From Nitrospirales bacterium (GTDB lineage Bacteria > Nitrospirota > Nitrospiria > Nitrospirales > UBA8639), in NCBI GenBank assembly GCA_013817135.1, contig JACDDF010000007.1, positions 1 through 16,734 on the forward strand: DNA of 16,734 nt. The letters run 5' to 3'. Positions within the stretch are counted from its first letter, which is position 1. Each line of letters starts with the position of its first letter. A program made the translations under genes and the position numbers. The notes under the pieces were generated by a model. The model saw nothing but the letters and a program-made list of their open reading frames with translations. It was not told the DNA's origin and searched no databases. Positions 8,840 through 16,067 of the stretch are shown here, piece by piece.

Positions 8840-9649
8840 ATGCTAATCGACTGGTTCACCGTTGCTGCGCAGGCACTCAACTTTCTCATCCTCGTATGGT
8901 TATTAAAGCGGTTCCTGTACAAACCCATCCTCAATGCTCTTGACGCGAGGGAGAAACGGATCGCCGCTGAACTCGCAGACGCCGATGCGAAAAAAGCCGA
9001 AGCCCGACAGGAACGCGACGAGTTCCAGCGTAAAAACGAGGAGATTGACCAGCAGCGGGCTGCACTGCTGACGAAGTCCGAGGAGGACGCCACAGTCGAG
9101 CGTCAGCGGCTCCTCAACGAGGCGCGGAAGGAGTCGGACGACTTGCGCACCAAGTGGCAAGAGGCGTTGAGAAGCGAACACCAGAGCTTGAGTGAAGAAC
9201 TCACCCGTCGAACACGAGAGGAAGTCTTTGCCATCGCCCGAAAAACATTGGCGGACCTCGCCACAACGAACCTGGAAGAACAGATGACCGACGCCTTCAT
9301 CCGCCGATTGCACAAACTGGATAGTGCGGAGAGAGGGGAGCTAGAGTCGGCCTTCAAGGCCGCGTCCACTCCCGCAATCGTACGCAGCACGTTCGATCTT
9401 CCTTCGGCCCAGCGTAGCGCGATTGAAGGTGTCGTCAAGGACGTACTCGCCATTGAGACCCACGTTCAATTCGAAACCGCCCCGGACCTGGTCAGCGGCA
9501 TCGAACTTTCTGCCAATGGGCATAAGGTGGCCTGGAGCATCGGAAATTATCTCGCGTCGCTTCAAAAACACGTCGATGACCTCCTGAACGTGCCTCCAAA
9601 AGCGGCAACCAAAGCCATAGCACCTCCCGAACAACAGGCCAATGGATAA
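8840..9649 (+). CDS. atpF: N-ATPase stator subunit b with delta-like C-terminus
   Basis: The 269-residue protein is much longer than a standard b subunit (about 156). One N-terminal membrane helix (about 8-26, [19 protein letters not shown]) is followed by a long, highly charged coiled coil (about 40-150). The C-terminal third (about 165-250), with [15 protein letters not shown], the strand [15 protein letters not shown] and [15 protein letters not shown], resembles the end of subunit delta. No separate atpH is present in the operon, so this fusion probably supplies both the peripheral stalk and the cap on alpha. It starts 4 nt after atpE and overlaps atpA by 8 nt. A short polar, alanine/proline-rich tail ends the protein. 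Confidence 0.93.
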   Translation: MLIDWFTVAAQALNFLILVWLLKRFLYKPILNALDAREKRIAAELADADAKKAEARQERDEFQRKNEEIDQQRAALLTKSEEDATVERQRLLNEARKESDDLRTKWQEALRSEHQSLSEELTRRTREEVFAIARKTLADLATTNLEEQMTDAFIRRLHKLDSAERGELESAFKAASTPAIVRSTFDLPSAQRSAIEGVVKDVLAIETHVQFETAPDLVSGIELSANGHKVAWSIGNYLASLQKHVDDLLNVPPKAATKAIAPPEQQANG

Positions 9650-11195
9650 CCCATTCGAAAACCTGCACAGTCTTTTCGACAACACGTTCACCGGCATGAG
9701 CCACGCACGCGAAAGCTTCACACCCGGCATGGCGGCCCACGAGATAGGGAGAATCACGAACGTCTCCACCGGTATCGCCAGGGTTTCCGGTCTTCCCCGC
9801 GTGGGGTTTGAGGAGGTATTGAAGTTTCCCGCTGCTGTGTATGGCATCGCCTTCAACGTCGATGAGGACGAAATCGGCGTCGTGCTTCTTGGGGACTACT
9901 GGCAGTTGCATGCGGGTGATGAGGTCGAACGCAGGGGACACGTTATGGACGTGCCGGTATGCGACGAATTAATCGGGCGAGTCATCAACCCATTGGGACG
10001 GCCTCTGGATGGCCTCGGGCCTGTGGTTTCTACCGAGCGCCTGCCTATCGAACGTCCGGCCCCGCCCATCATGAATCGTGCCCCCGTCACGGTGCCGTTG
10101 CAAACCGGCATCAAGGTCATCGATGCACTTATTCCCATTGGGCGAGGCCAGCGTGAGTTGATTCTCGGCGACCGGCAAACAGGCAAGACCGCCATCGCCC
10201 TCGACACCATTCTCAACCAGCGGGATCAGAATGTGCTGTGCGTGTATTGCGCCATCGGCCAACGCGCATCCGGTGTGGCCAAAGTGGTGGCCACCCTCCG
10301 AGAACAAGGCGCGATGGAATACACCATCGTCGTCGTCACCGAAGGCAACGACCCGCCTGGACTCGCCTATATCGCGCCGTACGCCGCGACCAGCATTGCC
10401 GAGCATTTCATGGAACAGGGTCGCGATGTGCTGATTGTCTATGACGACCTGACACATCACGCCCGCGCCTATCGTGAGCTGTCCTTGCTCCTGCGCCGCC
10501 CGCCCGGTCGAGAAGCGTTTCCCGGCGACATCTTTTACATTCACTCGCGGCTTCTGGAGCGCGCCACCCATCTGCGAAAAGAATTCGGTGGTGGCTCATT
10601 GACGGCGCTGCCCATCATTGAAACCGAAGCACAAAACATTTCGGCCTACATTCCGACCAACCTGATTTCCATCACGGATGGACAAATCTATCTCTCGCCC
10701 TCCCTGTTCGAATTAGGGGTGCTGCCTGCAATCGATGTCGGTCGATCCGTTTCCCGCGTGGGGGGCAAGGCCCAACGGGCGGCCTATCGCGCCGTGGCGG
10801 GAGACCTCAAGTTGGCCTATGCCCAGTTTGAAGAGCTGGAAACCTTCGCCAGGTTCGGCGCCCGGCTGGATGACGACACCCGCACTATTATCGAACACGG
10901 GCGAAGAATCCGCGCCTGTCTCAAGCAGCCGGAATTCGCACCGGTGTCGGTTCCCGCTCAAATTGCCTTGCTACTGGCGTTGTCCGAAAAACTGTTCGAC
11001 CCTGTGCCCATTGACCAGATGACGAAGGCCGAACAGGCCTTGCACAAGGCGGCCCTGGACATCCCGTTGGAAGTGCGCAAGCGATTGGAAGGCCCAGCCA
11101 AATTGAATGCCGAAGATCGTGAAACGATTATTCGGATCGCCCGTCACACACTGGAATGCTTTCAGCTCACACCGGAACTCAAGGAACAGTCATGA
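9642..11195 (+). CDS. atpA: N-ATPase F1 subunit alpha
   Basis: The 517-residue non-catalytic nucleotide-binding subunit has Walker A GDRQTGKT at 176-183, the [20 protein letters not shown] segment before it, and the arginine finger R372 in [15 protein letters not shown]. The N-terminal region (1-30) would contact the delta-like cap of AtpF. Its last seven codons (PELKEQS then TGA) overlap the start of a truncated atpG by ATGA at 11192-11195. The same end segment reappears, diverged, at the end of the HPF gene (12933-12954). All catalytic-interface motifs look intact. Confidence 0.97.
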   Translation: MDNPFENLHSLFDNTFTGMSHARESFTPGMAAHEIGRITNVSTGIARVSGLPRVGFEEVLKFPAAVYGIAFNVDEDEIGVVLLGDYWQLHAGDEVERRGHVMDVPVCDELIGRVINPLGRPLDGLGPVVSTERLPIERPAPPIMNRAPVTVPLQTGIKVIDALIPIGRGQRELILGDRQTGKTAIALDTILNQRDQNVLCVYCAIGQRASGVAKVVATLREQGAMEYTIVVVTEGNDPPGLAYIAPYAATSIAEHFMEQGRDVLIVYDDLTHHARAYRELSLLLRRPPGREAFPGDIFYIHSRLLERATHLRKEFGGGSLTALPIIETEAQNISAYIPTNLISITDGQIYLSPSLFELGVLPAIDVGRSVSRVGGKAQRAAYRAVAGDLKLAYAQFEELETFARFGARLDDDTRTIIEHGRRIRACLKQPEFAPVSVPAQIALLLALSEKLFDPVPIDQMTKAEQALHKAALDIPLEVRKRLEGPAKLNAEDRETIIRIARHTLECFQLTPELKEQS

Positions 11196-11284
11196 GCGAC
11201 ACCATGGTGAGTCTCCGCCGAAAGATCGACGGAGCCGGGGATCTCCAATCCGTCGTTCGCACGATGAAGATTTTGGCTGCTTCA
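11174..11284 (+). repeat. Left copy of the atpA 3'/atpG 5' junction duplication
   Basis: This aligns without gaps to 12933-13043 (offset 1759). The 93 nt from the atpG ATG onward are roughly 87 percent identical by eye (about 12 differences, many silent), and the last 18 nt of atpA match less well. Similarity stops abruptly after the AAS codons of atpG. In this copy the atpA end is functional and the atpG part is a stub. Confidence 0.85.
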
Positions 11285-11380
11285 ATGGACGAAAAGCCCA
11301 TTTATGCGAGCGATAAATCGCATGGTTCAGCCATTTCGTTAAGGTATAATTTAACCCTTAAAGAACATGAACAAGAATAG
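11192..11380 (+). pseudogene. Truncated atpG stub left by the insertion
   Basis: This 62-codon frame starts with the same 31-residue N-terminus as the real gamma subunit (SLRRKIDGAGDLQSVVRTMK) and then changes after LAAS to an unrelated tail (MDEKPIYASDKSHGS...). It lacks the rest of gamma and cannot form the rotor shaft alone. It overlaps atpA by ATGA, as a functional atpG would, so it is probably still translated. Its TAG stop at 11378-11380 lies within the AGGAGG ribosome site of the baeRF gene, which would favour re-initiation there. It is most likely a remnant, though a short regulatory peptide is conceivable. Confidence 0.8.
11339..11361 (+). promoter_or_regulatory. TTAAGG-N11-CCTTAA inverted repeat with a TATAAT box
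   Basis: Six-base arms at 11339-11344 and 11356-11361 enclose TATAATTTAAC, which contains a perfect -10 hexamer at 11345-11350. No good -35 hexamer is seen 16-18 nt upstream. It could be an activator- or repressor-controlled internal promoter for the baeRF-HPF cassette, or simply an AT-rich insertion scar. Confidence 0.3.
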
Positions 11381-11389
11381 GAGGCAGGA

Positions 11390-12553
11390 ATGACACAGAA
11401 GAGGACTTTACTCACGAGCGACCTAATAGCCGAGTTGGTATCGGATCATCAGCCGCCATGCCTCTCGCTTTACCAGCCGACCCATCGGCGCCATCCCGAG
11501 AATCAGCAGGACCCGATCCGGTTTCGTAATCTTGTCAAGGAGCTGGAGACATCGCTCCGGCAAAAGTATCCGGCCGTCGAAACCCGCCTCCTTCTGGAAC
11601 CGTTCGAAGCTCTCGCACACGATCATGACTTCTGGACCCACACACACGATGGACTGGCCGTGCTGGCCGCGCAAGGCTTGTTTCATGTGTTCCGGCTTCA
11701 GCGCCCGGTCGCCGAATTGGCCGTCGTGGCCGACAGCTTTCACACCAAGCCATTGCGGCGTTTTCTCCAATCGGTCGATCGCTACCAGGTCCTCGGGCTG
11801 AGCCTCCAGAAGATCCGGCTCTTCGAGGGAAACCGCGACGCGCTTGACGAGATCGATCTTGTTCCGGGGGTTCCGCGGACGATCACTGAGGCGCTGGGCG
11901 ATGAGCTGACCGATCCCCATTCAACCGTCGCTTCGTATGGCGGCGTCGGCGGAGCGAGCGCACCCATGCACCACGGCCACGGCGGGAAAAATGCCGAGAT
12001 AGACATCGACGCGGACCGGTTTTTCCGCGCTGTCGACCGCGCGGTGTTGGAGCACTATTCCCGACCATCGGGCCTGCCGCTGATCCTCGCGGCGTTGCCG
12101 GAGCACCATCATCGTTTTCACAACATCAGCCACAATCAGTTTTTGATGGCGGAGGGACTCACAATCAATCCGGATGCCCTGGCGATCGATGAACTTCCGA
12201 AACGCATCTGGGAAGTCATCGAACCACAGTATCAGGCACGGCTGGCTAAACTGGCCGACGAGTACGCAGTGGCGAAGTCCCATGAGCTTGGCAGCGACGA
12301 CCTGACGCAGGTTGCACAGGCCGCCGCCGCCGGGCGGGTCGCCACCCTGCTGATCGAGGCCAACCGTCAGATTGCGGGCCGTCTGGACTGTGCGACGGGT
12401 GAGGTCAAACTTGCGGACCTGAGCCACCCGCAAGTCGATGACCTCCTCGACGATCTTGGCGAACTCGTCGAAAAGATGGGCGGCCGTGTTCTGATCATTC
12501 CGGCCGAACGCATGCCGGGGCGGACAGGACTGGCTGCCACATACCGGCATTAA
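11390..12553 (+). CDS. baeRF-type protein (bacterial release-factor-like, eRF1/Pelota-related)
   Basis: This 387-residue soluble protein has the layout of bacterial archaeo-eukaryotic release factor homologues: an N-terminal alpha/beta domain starting with CLSLYQPTHRRHPE, a middle domain ending in a glycine/histidine-rich loop (GGVGG...HGHGG, about 174-189) before DADRFFRAVDRAVLEHY (198-214), and a C-terminal domain with GRVATLLIEANRQIAGRLD (about 315-333) and GGRVLIIPAERMP. Known relatives are predicted to act on ribosomes in rescue or quality control, but biochemical proof is scarce. AGGAGG precedes the ATG, and 29 nt separate it from the HPF gene. It lies inside the atp operon between an atpG stub and atpG. 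The subfamily (baeRF family 3?) is a guess from memory. Confidence 0.75.
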   Translation: MTQKRTLLTSDLIAELVSDHQPPCLSLYQPTHRRHPENQQDPIRFRNLVKELETSLRQKYPAVETRLLLEPFEALAHDHDFWTHTHDGLAVLAAQGLFHVFRLQRPVAELAVVADSFHTKPLRRFLQSVDRYQVLGLSLQKIRLFEGNRDALDEIDLVPGVPRTITEALGDELTDPHSTVASYGGVGGASAPMHHGHGGKNAEIDIDADRFFRAVDRAVLEHYSRPSGLPLILAALPEHHHRFHNISHNQFLMAEGLTINPDALAIDELPKRIWEVIEPQYQARLAKLADEYAVAKSHELGSDDLTQVAQAAAAGRVATLLIEANRQIAGRLDCATGEVKLADLSHPQVDDLLDDLGELVEKMGGRVLIIPAERMPGRTGLAATYRH

Positions 12554-12582
12554 ACCAAATCATACGCACGAAGGAGAATACC

Positions 12583-12954
12583 ATGCAGATCCAAATCAAC
12601 ACCGACCGTAATATCGAAGGCCACGAGGCCTTGGCCACTCAGGTCAGTGACGTCGTGGAGAGTGCCTTGAGCCGATTCAGCGATCACATCACGCGAGTGG
12701 AGGTCCACCTGAGCGATGAAAACAGCGCCAAAAAGGGCGGCAATGACGACATACGGTGCGTGATGGAAGCCCGCCTTGAAGGCCGCCAGCCCTCCGCGGT
12801 CACACACCAGGCCGCAACCGTGGACCAAGCCGTAGACGGCGCTGCAGAGAAATTGACCAGAATGATCGAGAGCACCCTCGGACAACTGCGCGATCAACAG
12901 AGGCGCAGGACTGACCCGCCTCCGCCAGGGCAGGAACTTCCGGAAGAGTCATGA
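12583..12954 (+). CDS. HPF/RaiA-type ribosome hibernation factor
   Basis: The 123-residue protein has a single S30AE-like domain (about 1-105): MQIQINTDRNIEG, RFSDHITRVEVHLSDEN, CVMEARLEGRQPSAVTH and VDQAVDGAAEKLTRMIEST. Such proteins bind the 30S decoding region and silence ribosomes in stress. The C-terminal extension of long HPF that dimerises ribosomes is absent; the short tail is proline-rich. AAGGAG lies 6 nt before the start codon. The last codons (QELPEES) align in frame with the atpA end (PELKEQS), and the TGA overlaps atpG as ATGA, so the gene probably acquired its 3' end from the duplicated atpA. It is likely co-transcribed and coupled with atpG. Confidence 0.88.
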   Translation: MQIQINTDRNIEGHEALATQVSDVVESALSRFSDHITRVEVHLSDENSAKKGGNDDIRCVMEARLEGRQPSAVTHQAATVDQAVDGAAEKLTRMIESTLGQLRDQQRRRTDPPPPGQELPEES

Positions 12955-13043
12955 GCGACACCATAGTGGGTCTTCGCCGAAAGATCGGCGGAGCCGGGGA
13001 TCTCCAATCCGTAGTTCGCACAATGAAGGCCTTGGCCGCCTCG
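12933..13043 (+). repeat. Right copy of the atpA 3'/atpG 5' junction duplication
   Basis: This is the diverged partner of 11174-11284. Here the atpA-like part forms the last codons of the HPF gene and the atpG part is the intact gene start. Both copies keep the TCATGAGCGACACCAT junction, including the ATGA stop/start overlap. Confidence 0.85.
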
Positions 13044-13835
13044 AGCATTGGACAATATGAGCAATCGGTGAGCGCATTGGCCGACTATGCTCGCACGGTG
13101 GAGCTGGGATTAAGCGTCTGTTTCCGGAAAGACCCGCCGGTGGGCTTGATGGGAGAACAGAAGAAAAAAACACATTCAGGCACGATTGGCGCAGTCGTGT
13201 TCGGTTCAGACCAGGGACTGGTAGGCCAGTTTAATGAGGTGGTAGCCGATTATGCGGTCAAGACCTTGGCCGCTCGACCTGGTCACCACAGTGTATGGGC
13301 CGTCGGTGAGCGCGTGCAAACGCGCCTGGCAGACGCAGGTCTGCCGTTGCTAGGATTCTTTTCCGTTCCGAATTCCGTCAAGGCCATTACTCCGCTTGTC
13401 GTACAGATTCTCCTGGAAAGCGAAGCAGCTCATAGCCAGGGAAAGATCTACGAACTCCACCTCTTTTACAACCGCCCCACGTCCAGAGCGGTCTATGCGC
13501 CGGTCAATCAGCGCCTACTGCCGCTGGACGAAACCTGGCGAAGCGACTTGGCGATACTCCCGTGGCCGACGGGAAATCTGCCGGAGGTCATCGGCAGTGG
13601 TGCGACGCTGCGGGCGCTCATTCATGAGTATCTCTTTATCTCGCTTTTCCGGGCCTGCGCCGAATCTCTGGCCAGTGAAAACGCCAGCCGGCTAACCGCC
13701 ATGCAACGCGCCGAGAAAAACATCGACGAGCTGCTGGAGGACCTCAATCGGCATTTCCACCAGTTGCGCCAACGTGGTATCGACGAGGAGCTGTTTGACG
13801 TCATCTCCGGCTTTGAGGCGCTGGCCAAAGAATGA
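12951..13835 (+). CDS. atpG: N-ATPase F1 subunit gamma
   Basis: The 294-residue central rotor shaft has an N-terminal coiled-coil helix (SLRRKI-type start, VGLRRKIGGAGDLQSVVRTM), a central alpha/beta domain with the characteristic FGSDQGLVGQFNE (about 84-96), and a C-terminal helix with ASRLTAMQRAEKNIDELLEDL, the usual gamma end. This is the only complete gamma gene in the window. Its ATG overlaps the HPF stop (ATGA), whereas in N-ATPase operons atpG normally follows atpA directly. Gamma output may thus depend on translation of the hibernation factor. The 3' end ([18 protein letters not shown]) is repeated in damaged form at 14275-14340. Confidence 0.95.
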   Translation: MSDTIVGLRRKIGGAGDLQSVVRTMKALAASSIGQYEQSVSALADYARTVELGLSVCFRKDPPVGLMGEQKKKTHSGTIGAVVFGSDQGLVGQFNEVVADYAVKTLAARPGHHSVWAVGERVQTRLADAGLPLLGFFSVPNSVKAITPLVVQILLESEAAHSQGKIYELHLFYNRPTSRAVYAPVNQRLLPLDETWRSDLAILPWPTGNLPEVIGSGATLRALIHEYLFISLFRACAESLASENASRLTAMQRAEKNIDELLEDLNRHFHQLRQRGIDEELFDVISGFEALAKE

Positions 13836-13921
13836 AACAGCTCTAATCTCCACCATAAGGGAATCACCCTACGAATCATAAAGGAAGAACACCGATGAAC
13901 ATTTAGACCAAAGGCTTTTCC
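13769..13921 (+). repeat. Left copy of the atpG 3'/ppk2 5' junction duplication
   Basis: This aligns with 14275-14426 (offset 506, then 505), covering the last codons of atpG, a 58-59 nt spacer containing AAGGAAGAAC, and the first codons of ppk2. The coding parts match closely and the spacer is more diverged. In this copy the atpG end is functional and the ppk2 start is broken. Confidence 0.85.
13895..13921 (+). pseudogene. Broken duplicate of the ppk2 start
   Basis: ATG-AAC-ATT-TAG-ACC-AAA matches the true ppk2 start (ATG-AAC-ATT-CAG-ACC-AAA at 14400) except that the fourth codon is now a TAG stop. The ribosome site is retained (AAGGAAG). Homology ends near 13921, after about nine codons, so only a scar remains. 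Confidence 0.8.
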
Positions 13922-14274
13922 ATGTGGCAAAGGAACCACACAGAATATATGGCTACTTGCCCTTTCGTGTGAATCCCAGAAAGGTTCATCGCCCATGGTC
14001 CGACGCCTGCCGTCTGGCCCAAGGGAAGGACGCTCTCATCCGCTGGCGGGCCTTGTTTGAGCCCTTCGCCAAAACTCAGGGCAGGCTCCGCGAGTTGGTC
14101 CGCCCTCCGCAGACTGGCGTCCGTTCCCTCTAATGAGGCCAGACTGGGCGTCAATGGTTTTGGGGCCTTTTGCCGGAACAAAAAGCCTGTCCTGAGCCCT
14201 GCCGAAGGAGGCCTCGCCTGCCGGGGCGAAACCCGGCAACACAGAATATCACTTGGACACGAGAGGTGGGGACA
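13922..14274. mobile_element. Insert of about 350 bp between the duplicated atpG/ppk2 junctions
   Basis: There is no credible protein gene here. Short frames exist on both strands but none has a ribosome site or a recognisable product. The segment carries inverted REP-like arms (14059-14088 and 14183-14212) and the direct repeat ACACAGAATAT at 13938-13948 and 14239-14249, which may mark a nested insertion. It looks like a non-autonomous repeat element (REP doublet or MITE-like); the transposing partner is not in the window. Confidence 0.5.
14059..14212. repeat. Pair of inverted REP-like arms
   Basis: The 30-nt arm at 14059-14088, read on the minus strand (GAGCCTGCCCTGAG then GGCGAAGGG), resembles the arm at 14183-14212 on the plus strand (AAGCCTGTCCTGAG then GCCGAAGG). 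About 95 bp separate them, containing CAGACTGGCGTCC and CAGACTGGGCGTCA as direct repeats. The CCTGAG...CGAAGG core is a common dispersed intergenic palindrome in many bacteria. Confidence 0.6.
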
Positions 14275-14426
14275 CCAACGTGGCATCGACGAGGAATACT
14301 TTGACGTCATTTCCGGCTTTGAAGCGCTGGCCAAAAAATCCAACGCCTCGAAACGCCATGCAGGTGAACCACCCATCGACCTATGAAGGAAGAACAACCA
14401 TGAACATTCAGACCAAAGGTTTCCGC
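14275..14426 (+). repeat. Right copy of the atpG 3'/ppk2 5' junction duplication, with an atpG remnant
   Basis: This is the partner of 13769-13921. It starts with an atpG 3' remnant ([19 protein letters not shown]) that has lost the original stop and reads on to TGA at about 14386, then gives the intact ppk2 ribosome site and start. The remnant has no upstream gene body in frame, so it is a pseudogene fragment. Confidence 0.85.
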
Positions 14427-15269
14427 ATAGATGAAGGCACAACGGTCGATCTCAGCAAAAGGCCAACCAGGGTAAAGGATATCTATAACTCGAAAAAACA
14501 GTACAAGCAGGTTCTCAAGAAACATATTGAAGAACTCAAGGACTTACAACGTCTCCACTACGCCTACAATCGCTATGCATTGCTGCTGATATTCCAGGCC
14601 ATGGACGCCGCAGGCAAGGACGGCGCCATCCGACACGTCATGTCGGGAATTAATCCACAAGGTTGCCAGGTGTTCAGCTTCAAACATCCCAGCGCTGAGG
14701 AACTGGACCATGATTTTCTGTGGCGCACCACGCAGTCTCTGCCTGAACGCGGACGCATCGGCATTTTCAATCGTTCCTATTACGAAGAAGTCCTGATCGT
14801 TCGCGTGCATCCGGAGATTCTGCTGAGCCAGGGGCTGCCGGACGAATTACTTGATGAAAAGTCCCTTTGGCAAGATCGGTACCGCTCAATCGTGGACCTG
14901 GAGAGCCATCTCTACCGCAATGGCACACGAATCATAAAGTTTTTCCTTCACCTTTCGGAGGAAGAGCAGCGAAAACGCTTCCTTCAACGCATTGATGAAC
15001 CGGAAAAGAACTGGAAATTCAGCCTGGCCGACATTAAGGAGCGAAAGTATTGGAAAGAGTATATGCAGGCCTATGAGGCCTGTTTGGGTGCGACAAGCAC
15101 AGAGACCGCTCCCTGGTATGTTGTGCCTGCCGATGATAAAAATAACGCCAGGCTCATCATTTCAAATGTAATTGTGGAAACATTAAAGAGTCTCAACATG
15201 AGTTACCCCACCACGACCAAGGAGCGACAGAAAGAATTGCAGTCAATCCGTAAACGCCTGACGAAATAA
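14400..15269 (+). CDS. ppk2: Polyphosphate kinase 2 (PPK2 family)
   Basis: The 289-residue cytosolic kinase moves phosphate between polyphosphate and nucleotides. Walker A is [10 protein letters not shown] at 66-75, the Walker B-like motif is FNRSYYEE at 123-130, and the lid contains [16 protein letters not shown] at about 161-176. It is a single-domain enzyme of normal length; whether it prefers ADP, GDP or AMP cannot be told from sequence by eye. The ATG at 14400 is chosen over upstream in-frame codons because AAGGAAG lies about 8 nt before it and its duplicate at 13895 starts at the same codon. Being just downstream of the ATPase and HPF genes suggests nucleotide-energy buffering during stress. 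Confidence 0.95.
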   Translation: MNIQTKGFRIDEGTTVDLSKRPTRVKDIYNSKKQYKQVLKKHIEELKDLQRLHYAYNRYALLLIFQAMDAAGKDGAIRHVMSGINPQGCQVFSFKHPSAEELDHDFLWRTTQSLPERGRIGIFNRSYYEEVLIVRVHPEILLSQGLPDELLDEKSLWQDRYRSIVDLESHLYRNGTRIIKFFLHLSEEEQRKRFLQRIDEPEKNWKFSLADIKERKYWKEYMQAYEACLGATSTETAPWYVVPADDKNNARLIISNVIVETLKSLNMSYPTTTKERQKELQSIRKRLTK

Positions 15270-15300
15270 GACCAGAAGGTCGAAAGGAGAGGGGCAGAGC

Positions 15301-15378
15301 ATGAGTATTCCGCAGACGTTTTCCCTGAGCAAACAATTTTTGAAAAGTCAGGTTATGGTAGTGAGCGCCTGCGCCTGA
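15301..15378 (+). CDS. Small leader ORF coupled to the VIT-type transporter
   Basis: A strong ribosome site (AAAGGAGAGG, about 8 nt away) precedes ATG at 15301. The frame encodes 25 residues, starts MSIPQTFSLSKQFLK, and ends in TGA at 15376-15378, whose last base begins the transporter ATG (TGATG). The transporter has no ribosome site of its own. This argues for translational coupling through a leader peptide. The peptide resembles nothing recognised and could alternatively be the remnant of a lost gene. Confidence 0.5.
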   Translation: MSIPQTFSLSKQFLKSQVMVVSACA

Positions 15379-16067
15379 TGGAAACTAGACACATGCGTAT
15401 AAGACATAGGGAACGTCACCGAACGGAACGCATCGGATGGCTCCGAGCAGCGGTCTTGGGCGCCAACGACGGGATCGTATCGACAGCCAGCCTGCTACTC
15501 GGTGTCTCGTCGGCAAATGCCACTCACAGCGATGTCTTGATCGCGGGAGCCATGTCGATGGCTGCCGGTGAGTATGTGTCTGTCCAATCACAGGCAGATA
15601 CCGAAGAGGCCGACCTTGCCCTTGAACACATGGAACTCCTATCGGACCCGTCAGGTGAGCACAAGGAACTCGCCGCTCTTTATGTTGGGCGAGGCCTCGA
15701 TCCAGCAATTGCGAAGCAGGTCGCCACGCAACTCATGGCCCATGATGCTATTGGAGCGCATGCCCGTGACGAACTCGGTATTTCCGAAAACCTCAGTGCC
15801 CGTCCGATTCAGGCGGCAATGGCGTCGGCCGGAAGCTTCGCTGTCGGAGCCGCCCTGCCTCTTGTGACCGCGACCATCATCCCGGAGGCCAGCCTGGTTC
15901 CCGTGGTTTCTGGAACCTCACTGGTGTTTCTCGCGGGATTAGGAGGGTTAGCAGCACAGGCGGGCGGTGCGTCGGTGATGAGGGGCGCCATGCGCGTCAC
16001 ATTATGGAGTGCACTGGCCATGGGACTGACCGCAGAGGTTGGAACACTCTTCGGTGCAGCGAGGTGA
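15378..16067 (+). CDS. VIT1/CCC1-family iron/manganese transporter
   Basis: This 229-residue membrane protein has a basic cytosolic N-terminus (1-20), the family hallmark GANDGIVSTASLLLGV (28-43) on the first helix, a second helix ending in MAAGEYVSVQSQADTEEADL (61-80), a charged cytosolic helical insert (about 80-140) and three C-terminal helices (about 145-229). The family moves Fe2+ or Mn2+ out of the cytosol, usually by H+ exchange. The glutamates in the TEEAD/EHMEL region correspond to the metal-binding insert. Translation probably depends on the upstream leader ORF. It is the last plus-strand gene before the repeat region; a metal CDF begins beyond. Confidence 0.92.
   Translation: METRHMRIRHRERHRTERIGWLRAAVLGANDGIVSTASLLLGVSSANATHSDVLIAGAMSMAAGEYVSVQSQADTEEADLALEHMELLSDPSGEHKELAALYVGRGLDPAIAKQVATQLMAHDAIGAHARDELGISENLSARPIQAAMASAGSFAVGAALPLVTATIIPEASLVPVVSGTSLVFLAGLGGLAAQAGGASVMRGAMRVTLWSALAMGLTAEVGTLFGAAR

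Noticed and set aside
9969..10571. Minus-strand open frame of 200 codons inside atpA
   Set aside because: Antisense to a strongly conserved gene with a GC-rich third codon position; no family resemblance.
11921..12550. Minus-strand open frame opposite the baeRF gene
   Set aside because: The plus strand has the ribosome site and family motifs; the antisense frame has none.
13924..14133. Short plus-strand frame in the insert after atpG
   Set aside because: It crosses the REP-like arm, has no ribosome site and no recognisable product; similar frames arise whenever such repeats are translated.
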